Shown: piece by piece, positions 56,200-64,000 of the stretch
How the letters are laid out: each line of letters begins with the position of its first letter
Position numbering within the stretch: position 1 is the stretch's first letter
Source: Rhizopus sp. PT2906
Lineage: Eukaryota; Mucoromycota; Mucoromycetes; Mucorales; Rhizopodaceae
Length of the DNA: 64,000 bases
Direction of reading: 5' to 3'
NCBI GenBank assembly: GCA_025529335.1
Contig: JAMYHX010000003.1
Location: forward strand, 303,592 to 367,591
Made by a program: the position numbers and the translations under genes
The notes under the pieces: model-generated
Told to the model about the DNA's origin: nothing
The model's database searches: none
Seen by the model: the letters and a program-made list of their open reading frames with translations, nothing else

Positions 56200-58594
56200 A
56201 TGTCCACAGTGTCTTCTAATAAAACTAAACCAAGTAGAATACCCACTTCTTCTAGCACACTTCATCCCACATCTACTGAATCAGACATGTTATCTGTCTC
56301 AAGCAGACAAAGACAATCTAAAAAAGACGAGGTAAAAAAAAAAAAAAAGCTTATGACCCTGTTTATATAAATGACTTTGTAGGCTATTCGTAAGAAAATT
56401 GAACAAGAATTATCAAAGAAGAGAGGCAACTCTACTCGTATCAGACAAACCAAGAAAATTGCAGGTACCGTATCTGCCCTCCGACCAGCACAGGCCTTGA
56501 CCGTCAGGGAAAGTATACTGGTGATCGAAGCAGCCCAATTGATGGCTGCTAAAAGGAGTGATTGTGTCTTGGTAGTCGATGACGAAGAACATTTGAGTGG
56601 TATCTTTACTGTAAGTTCTATACTACTCACACTTTACCTTATCTAATTATATATGATAGGCAAAAGATTTGGCTTATCGCGTAGTAGCAGATAATCTGGA
56701 CGCTAGGTAAATTCATTGTTTCTTATCTTATTCTTTACTCATATATGAAATAGATCAACTACGGTAGCTGAAATCATGACAAGGAACCCCATGTGCGTTA
56801 CTGCCGATACCTCTGCTCAAGATGCTCTGAACCTCATGGTTTCCCGCGGTTTTCGTCACTTGGTATACAAATAACGTGAAAAAACTGCCCCAAAAATCAT
56901 TCGATTTTTTACATTCATCCCATTTATATAGCCCGTTTGTAATGAAGAAGGCGACATCTTTGGCTTACTCGACATCACCAAGTGTATCTATGAAGCACTT
57001 CATAAAATGGAAAAGGCATACGGGTCATCACGTAAACTGTATGACGCATTAGAAGGTGTCGAACGGGAATGGGCCAATAGCCCAGTTCAGCTCGTTCAGT
57101 ATATGGAAGCACTCAAAGATAAGATGTCTTGCCCTGATCTGACAACTGTCCTGGATCATGCCGAACCTGTTCAAGTCGCTATGAAGACTCAAGTAAGAGA
57201 AGTCGCTCGATTGATGAAAGAGTATCACACAACAGCTGTCCTTGTGATGGATCATGGTGGACTCGCTGGTATTTTTACGGTATTTCCCATTTTGAATATT
57301 TTTTTGGGAAGGTCCTGACATTTTTTTTATATATATAGTCTAAAGATATCGTCTTGAGAGTCATTGCCGCCGGTCTTGCTCCCGATAGTTGCTCAGTCGT
57401 ACGTGTGATGACACCTCATCCTGACACAGCCTTACCTTCAACAAGCATTTTAGACGCTTTGAAAAAAATGCATGGTAAAAAAGAAGGGGGGGAACTATTT
57501 TATCACTTTGCTTATTACTTTTTATATAGATGGTCATTATTTAAATTTACCTGTATTAGACGAAGAAAGAAACATTGTGGGCTTAATCGACGTCCTTCGA
57601 TTGACTTATGCCACTTTAGAACAGGTTAAAAAAAAAAAACAGAACAAAATGAAAAGAGGTGTAACATCCAAAATAGATCAATAGCATCGAAGGTAATCAG
57701 GGAGATGGAGCCAAGTTTTGGCACAGCATTGCGGCCGTAGGAGACCCTACCGAGACAGAATCAGCCATTTCCGATTCACTCTCTCAAGCAGCCAACTCAC
57801 CCATGTTTCAAAACGATCGGCTACTCTCACCCATGCCAGGCCATGCACCGACCTACACGGGACTGGGCTATGCAGAGCTCACACCAGGTGATTCAGCATC
57901 CATGATACATGACAACGATAACACCTCGACCGTCTCTTCTCATATCAACAATACCTTTTCGTTCAAGTTTAATTATGGAAACAAGACACACCGGTTCCGT
58001 CACGAGATTGGTAATTTTGCCAGTTTCTTGGAGACGATCCAACAAAAGATCATGACAGAACATCTCTCACTCTCACAGTCGTACGTGGCAGTGCATCACA
58101 AGGAAGATGAAAATTGGTTGACAGTTGCTTATCTGGATGATGAAAACGATCAAGTCTTAATGACATGTGATTCAGATCTGATAGATGCAGTTCAAATAGC
58201 AAAGAAGTCAGGTATGGATCGTGTTCGGTTGTTTGTGCATGATTCGATGGCAGAGCAAAAGACAGTGGAGCAGGTTCCGGTTGAGTTACCCATGTCGCCT
58301 CCTGTCTCTGTCGAGCCTGTGATAGAAAAGAAGCCTGAACCAAAACAGAAACCACAAAGGCGTCAACAAGAAGAAGAAGAAGGAGAAGACGATGACGATG
58401 AAGAAGAGGAAGAAGAAGAAGAAGAATTGAAAAGAAGAAAACGAAAACACAGTCTAGACAAAAAGAAGACAAGAAAACAAAACGTAGAATACAATTTACC
58501 CATTCCTCAAGAACTGATGTTACCAGCGGCCATTACGTTCCTTGGCGTGGTTATTCTCGGTGTGTTTACTATATCAAGATTAACATCCAAATAA
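56200..58594 (+). CDS. protein with CBS-pair domains, PB1 domain and C-terminal membrane anchor
   Basis: Eight exons (56200-56331, 56383-56610, 56660-56706, 56754-56862, 56932-57279, 57339-57474, 57530-57624, 57677-58594) give 670 aa. Four CBS motifs appear: around LTVRESILVIEAAQLM, STTVAEIMTRNPMCV, QVREVARLMKEYHTTAV and PLPSTSILDALKKMH-like DTALPSTSILDALKKMH. A PB1 domain follows (~430-520; FSFKFNYGNKTHRFR, ending MDRVRLFVHDS), then an acidic/basic low-complexity run and one hydrophobic helix at the C-terminus (LPAAITFLGVVILGVFTI). This is the layout of fission yeast Mug70/Meu10-type CBS+PB1 proteins. CBS pairs usually bind adenine nucleotides. Intron 7 has a GTTAAA donor and its acceptor (57676) was set by frame. 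Confidence 0.85.
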
Positions 58595-58657
58595 CTTTAG
58601 AATTTTCTTTTTTTTTCTCTTTATTTATATAATCATAGTAATATAATAAAACGTTCC

Positions 58658-61638
58658 TTATGCCGTATCTTCCCAATCACGATGAGTTCGTTTTTTCCCG
58701 CCTGGGTACATCAAATCATTATCATTCTGAGGAGGAAATGCAGCAGCAGTAGGATTAAACGTGTTTGTGTTGTAAAGCAACGCATTCATGTCCATGTTTA
58801 TCGAACCAAACAAGTCGTGGGGGTCAAAGTTGGTTTGTTGGTTACTGTAGATGGGTGGCTGAGGCATAGTAAACAGCTCGGTGTTATTGAGGAACTGCTG
58901 AGAATACTGCTGAGATTGGTGTCCAGAGGAAAAGTTATAGCCAACAGAATCAAAGCTTGCTGGGCTATTGGCGTCTGTCCTCGCATCAAACATGTAGAAT
59001 GGCTGCTGGTTTCGTGTGGCAGGCGTGCTTGAGCTAGACACAACCGTAGGTGGTGTTGCCGTCGCTGTCGTCGCCGTCGCTGTTGTGTTAGTGGTAGTGG
59101 TTGACGTGCTAGCGGGCATGTCAAAATTCATGTCTCCTAGCAACATACCGGTGTTATGGTTGCCTGTGTTTGATTGAGGAGGAGACATGCCGAAATCCAT
59201 CAAGCTATTACCATTGAATATTAAGTTGGTTTCGACGCCAATAAGACTACTTGGATCATGAAAGTTGATCGTCTGCTGTTGTTGCTGATGATGATGTGGA
59301 TGATGAGGCATAGGAGACTGGTGTTTAGCTTGGATGGGTGATGCTGTACTGTTGATCGACGTAGGAGGTGGAGTAGGTGTAGTCGTATACAAAGGCTGAG
59401 AAGGTTGTAATCGCAAATTATTAAACATTGGTTGGGTGGTATTAGTTGCATTATTATTATTAGTATGTAGTGTTGTATTTCCGCTATTCGTGGACGTAGT
59501 AGTATGTGTCGTTGTACTAGGTTGAGGAGATTCAAATACTGCGGGATTAAAGACAGAAGATATCGATTGTTGATTGATGGAGTCTTCGTTCACATGAGGC
59601 AAGTCCTTCAAGTTTGTGTACAAGTTGTTCTTCTTCAAAAATACTTCAATCGATTCAATGATATCACACACCTTGACCATATAAGTTAAAGGAGACTCCC
59701 TGAGTACATTAGCTGTGATGATGAGATTACGCTGAGCCAAGTAAGACACTTCTTTTTCATTGGACAATGCATTTGCTTGATGTATTGTGACACTAGCAAT
59801 GATTCCGTCCATAGCATAAAAGAATTGACACCATTTTAAATTATTTGCATATAAGGCTAACATTCTAGTGATGAGATTTGCGGATTTTGTACAAATGTTT
59901 AACGACAATAAGGCAACAGGGGTAGCTGTTTGGTCTTGCTTTGGTAAAAAGAATTTATGAAGCATGATCCAAGTGGTTTGATATTGGATGTTGAGAATCA
60001 GACAAGCTTCATCTCTAAAAGAGTTTGTTTTCTGAAGTGATGACTCATCTGTAAAGTGTAATTCCTGAGGTAATTCAGATAGCCAGTTGGTTAAAGCGTT
60101 TTCTAGTCTTGAAATGGCCGACAAAAGTGACTGTCCAGATTGTTCAGAGGGTAAATGTTTGGTGATGTCCTTTCTGATTCTCATCAATTTGATCGAATAG
60201 ACTGTAAAGTGAATTCTGTAACCTGTCTCTTCATCTTCATGGTCCAATCGAACGGGATATTCCAAGTCACAGTCTTTATCATCTACCATAGTCGGTCTAT
60301 TGCTTTCTAATGCTGCACATAAATCTAACCAGTAAGCTGACCACCAAAGACGTTTATTTGTTTCACGCTGATTTAAATCAGCCGACATGTGTTCCTTCTT
60401 GTGGAACTTTAGATCTTGTGCCATTCGGATGGCGAGTCCAATGTAGAGATAGGCAAGACTTGACCGTTCACTTGACAACTGATACATGTACAGGTTTAAG
60501 AGAGCGTGAATTGTCGTTGGACTGCTGATATCAAAACATTTCTTTAATAGCTGTCTCGCGTTCTTAAAATAGACTTCACCCATATTTGATGGCGCAGCAG
60601 TAGTAATTGAGTGATAAATACATCCATGCTTTGAGACCCAAGCATCAATTGAGTTCTTCAAGAGAGGATCGAGTGTATCATTCGTATATTGTTGCATGAA
60701 TGATTCTTTATCAACAATTTCATAAGCCAAAAAGCATGAATGATAGCACGAGTGCATTAAATTGTCCAAGACGTCCTTTGGTAGCGTAGTTGACATGGCC
60801 TGTTGTTGATTCTCTTCTATCAGTTTCTTTTCCTGTAGGATCTTTTTGGCCTCTGTATCATCCACTTCCCAAAGTCTACCTGGTTCATTTGCATTACTGT
60901 CCGCACCGAATATGTTTCTTTTTGTTTGTTGTTGTTGTTGTTGTTGTTGCTGCTGCTGTTGTTGTTGATGTCTACGCGATGACGATGAAGAATAAATAGA
61001 GTTTTCAGGATTGAATAAACTGGTAGAGCTAGAGTCATTATTGATATTCAATTGACTAATTCCGTTCAGCAATATTTTATATAAATCAGCCACACTTGCG
61101 ATATTTGTGTCAATCCTTAATCCAGATGGTGACAAAGATAGCTTCCATGTTACTGATTGATTGCTATTGGTGATATCTCCATGACTCGTTAACTGCATCG
61201 TATTGTTATCTTCCATTGTCTTTGTGCTCGTTGTTGTAGTGACTGAAGAAGCGTATGAATTTATATTATCCTTCATGTTTGCCAACTCAACTTGCATCTT
61301 TCGCATTCTTTCCTTTAATTCTTCAACATGATTACCCAATTGATCGAATGCATGACCATCTACTCTACGAGGTGGAGTAGCATAACTACAGGGTAAGCCT
61401 GCTATAGCACAACGACCACAAGTAGGTTGAACAAAATCACATTTAACTTTCTTCTTTCTACATCGAATACACTACAAAAGTATAAACATATATATATTTT
61501 TACATGATATTCTATGTAAATACTTACAGCCAAACTAGACCGTGGTCGCTTGGGCCTAGTCTGTTCAGGTTGTTTAGGCGATTGTTGCTGTTGTTGCTGT
61601 TGTTGTTGTTGTTGGTTACTATCGAATACAGAAGACAT
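58658..61638 (-). CDS. Zn2Cys6 fungal transcription factor with central Fungal_trans domain
   Basis: Two exons (61638-61528 and 61471-58658) give 974 aa. A polyQ-rich N-terminus leads into a Gal4-type binuclear zinc cluster (~38-64; CIRCRKKKVKCDFVQPTCGR, then CAIAGLPC), split off by the intron right before the first Cys. A coiled segment EELKERMRKMQVELANMK can mediate dimerisation. The middle homology (Fungal_trans) region is seen at LAYLYIGLAIRMAQDLKFHK and RLWWSAYWLDLCAALESNRP. Long Gln, Asn, Thr and Ser runs at both ends are probably activation regions. Target genes are unknown. The gene lies 116 nt downstream of the PFKFB gene on the same strand, so its promoter is very short. Confidence 0.9.
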
Positions 61639-61754
61639 GGAATGCAATGTCTTCTTTTTTTTTTTGTAGAAAGAAAAGGAATAAATTATAAAAAGGAAAA
61701 AAGAAAATAAGGTTTTTGATGTATAAACTGTGTTTAAATAGTCAACCAATCGTT

Positions 61755-63378
61755 TTATTCTAATGATCCTAAGGCTGGTTCACTTAAATCTATCGTACTT
61801 GGGTTACTTGAAGTCCTTGGGAACAGGTTTGGACTGATTGGGATAATTGGACTCATAGGTTCCCTTACAATTTCACCACTAGCACCCAAATTGATTTTAC
61901 TCAATTTTCTGACTGAAGGTGACTTTTTTAATTTAGGACGGTGAGTGTCGACAGCATCAATGTCGACTACATGAATATATGAATAATCAAAAGAATAAAG
62001 ACTAGTGTTATGCATACCTTTATATCTCTTTTCTTCACATCCATAAGCCTTGGGTGTTAGTTCAATCACGGTATGGAGAGGTATCTTGATATAAGGTAAA
62101 TCTTCATGATTGTAATTCATAAAGTAAGCATAGATACACCTTAAAATAGCCTGATGACCGATAATCAAAATATTTTCATGTCTTTCTAATTCCATAATGA
62201 TAGGCTCCAATCGAAGGACAACATCTCTATAAGATTCACCACCTCTATAACGATAATTAAATTTATCTTCATCACGATTAGCAAAATCCTCGGGATATTT
62301 TTGTTCAATCTCTTCATAGGTCATTCCATCACATACACCAGCGTCCAGTTCATCCAGGGCCTTCCATTGTAATTTTGGATAATCTAGGTATTGACTTGTC
62401 TCTATCGTTCTTTTCAAAGTGGATGTCCAAATGACCAGATCTTGTGTGCCCAAATTTTGAATCAATTCTGGTAACTTGGTAGCATAAAGTAGACCTCTTT
62501 CGGATAACGAGGAATCACCACCGATTTTACCTTCAAGATTATATTGAGATTCACCATGTCGACTGAAATAGATCTTTCTGGGTGCAATGTGTAAATTCAT
62601 GAGATAATAAACAATTCTTGATTCCAAATAGCCTTGAATCATATTGATTATATTTTGACTTCCAACATTAATCAGCTTGATAAAAGTCAAATCCTTTTCA
62701 GTGATCGTCTCATATTGTTCCTTGTAATGATCAATGCGAGCAATAAAATCAACAGCTGCCTCATCTGGATCCGTGTTGGCATAATCGGGAGAAGATAATT
62801 TGACTTCCTTAATATTAGCCAATATCAATGCTTCATCTTGACAAATAGATTCAATAAATAGCACTTGGATATCGTGTTTACTCAGTTTTTCATATAACCA
62901 TCGTCTTCTCTTTTTGGTACTGTTTGTTGCATCGTAAATAGCCACGATACCTTGATCATTACTGAACCATTCAATCATATCTTGTAATGCAGCAGCAGCA
63001 GCTTCTCTTCTTTGTTGTTCTCCTATACTGTTGTGTGGATCAAAAAATGTATGAGGTAAACTTGCACCATGAAGCTTTCTTCGATAGTTTCCAACATTAA
63101 ATACTTTGGTCTTTATTCCCAGCCAAGTAAGATATCGACAGACTATTTAAAGAGTGTGAATAGGATATATACATCACAGAATAGTTTATACCTTTTTGAG
63201 ATATATATGTCTTTCCTCTGGCAGGTAATCCTACCATCTATTAAATCAGAGTTATTTCAAACAAACACTAGCAGATAACTTTCTACTTACAACACAGGCA
63301 ATGCGTAGATCTAAACAAATACATGTTATTTCTTTCTACAATTGAGCATTAACTATAATAATATTTACTTGAACTCAT
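61755..63378 (-). CDS. 6-phosphofructo-2-kinase/fructose-2,6-bisphosphatase
   Basis: Five exons (63378-63369, 63310-63291, 63237-63192, 63142-62018, 61966-61755) give 470 aa. The kinase half has the Walker A site MVGLPARGKTYISQK, NVGNYRRKLHG and FFDPHNS; the phosphatase half has RHGESQYNLEGKIGGDSSLS with its catalytic His, SERGLLYATKLPEL, WTSTLKRTI and the acid ELDAGVCDGMTYEEI. It makes and breaks fructose-2,6-bisphosphate, the key activator of glycolysis. Both catalytic halves appear intact, so it should be bifunctional. The first two exons are tiny (10 and 20 nt). Intron 4 (62017-61967) is 51 nt and has no stop, so retention would add 17 residues; the conserved YKVDIDAVDTHRP join favours splicing. 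Confidence 0.93.
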
Positions 63379-63939
63379 TTTATTGTTGTCGTAGATAAGA
63401 GAAGGGAAAAATAAAAAGATCAAAAAATTTTAGTGCTGATACTGAGTGTCAAAATGATCACCCTTATCACAATAATAATGAGCTTATTTATAGTATACAT
63501 CCTTCACTTTTTTTTTTTATTATTCAATAGATAAATAACGTCATCTTTTTATAGATATATTATATCTATATTCTTATAAAGAGCTTTGTCAATGACGACA
63601 CTCTTTTAGAAAATAAAACCAAACTTATAAACTGTTTCAATTGATCTCTCTTTTTATTTAACAGCAGACAAGTTCAAAAAAAAAGAAGTTGGATAATCGT
63701 ATGTTTGACTTTATGGATCAGCTCATATAAATATATAAAGAAACTTGTCTCTCCCTTTCAAAATAGAATCTAATCATTACGCAATTTTGACTGTCACAAT
63801 GAATATTATTACATCCATGGAGGGTGCATTATTATTTTTCTGGTTTCTTTTTTATTTTCCTTTTTATTTTCATTTTCCTTTTTTATTTTCCTTTCTTTCT
63901 CTCTCTTTTTTTTACTCTCATCCCTTTTATAATTAAAAC
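63379..63939. other. divergent promoter region
   Basis: Upstream of the PFKFB gene (minus) and of the gene starting at 63940 (plus). It is AT-rich, with a 70-nt pyrimidine stretch (63840-63930) leading to the plus-strand start. Nothing else recognised. Confidence 0.5.
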
Positions 63940-64000
63940 ATGCGTGAGCCTAATTTCAGCTCCACAGCCCAAAATAGAGCAGCTGTTGTTATTTCATCTA
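63940..64000 (+). CDS. 5' end of a gene cut by the window edge
   Basis: An ATG follows a strong pyrimidine leader and AATTAAAAC; 20 codons are open (MREPNFSSTAQNRAAVVISS). The gene cannot be identified from this much. Confidence 0.5.
   Translation, partial: MREPNFSSTAQNRAAVVISS

Noticed and set aside
58050..61000. Several long frames antisense or shifted within the CBS-PB1 and transcription factor genes
   Set aside because: They follow low-complexity codon runs (polyQ, polyE) and have no conserved motifs.
63745..63936. Phe/Leu-rich frame before the right edge
   Set aside because: It is translation of the pyrimidine-rich leader of the gene that starts at 63940.
1..64000. CRISPR arrays, tRNA or rRNA genes
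   Set aside because: No regularly spaced repeats and no A/B-box pairs with cloverleaf potential were seen; CRISPR is not expected in a fungus.

Overview
This is a nuclear segment of an early-diverging filamentous fungus, most likely a member of the Mucorales (Mucoromycota). The evidence is AT-rich DNA, compact genes with many 45-60 nt introns carrying a CTAAC-type branch site, pyrimidine-rich leaders in front of start codons, rhizopuspepsin-type secreted aspartic protease, and DIRS-type tyrosine-recombinase relics. No organism name can be assigned from the sequence alone. I re-joined exons by hand. In every multi-exon model given here the phases add up to an integral reading frame, and conserved family motifs cross the junctions.

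Layout. 0-5 kb: a membrane-anchored HSL-type esterase (+) runs tail to tail into Mediator subunit MED1 (-). 5-12.6 kb: a gene-poor accessory zone with a broken aspartic-protease tail, a decayed Mucorales repeat-family gene, a tyrosine-recombinase relic and one intact secreted aspartic protease. 12.7-25.3 kb: a signalling block with an unusual RGS-domain/FAD-oxidoreductase fusion, a 987-aa RhoGEF, a PPP1R21 (FERRY Fy-2)-like coiled-coil protein and a second, smaller RhoGEF. 26-38 kb: housekeeping genes: Notchless/Rsa4 (60S ribosome assembly), tRNA dihydrouridine synthase Dus1, FRG1, SAGA adaptor Ada2, a tubby-like/DUF6593-like protein, ATP synthase OSCP and farnesyl diphosphate synthase. 39-48 kb: a secreted LysM protein, an ataxin-2/Pbp1 homologue and a degenerate DIRS-like element. 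48-64 kb: a 55-aa spliced small gene, mitochondrial bL19, a vacuolar M28 peptidase, a decayed retroelement ORF, a Rho GTPase with CNIL tail, a SIP5-like RING protein, a CBS+PB1 membrane-tail protein, a Zn2Cys6 transcription factor, 6-phosphofructo-2-kinase/fructose-2,6-bisphosphatase, and the first 20 codons of a gene cut by the right edge.

The genes do not form one pathway. The strongest local theme is G-protein control: an RGS domain, two DH-PH exchange factors and a Rho GTPase lie in one window. The item I consider most likely to be new biology is the RGS-oxidoreductase fusion at 12.7-15.2 kb, which would couple a Galpha-binding module to an AIF/FSP1-type NAD(P)H-FAD enzyme. Several repeat-family genes carry in-frame stops, mostly TGA, consistent with C-to-T decay.
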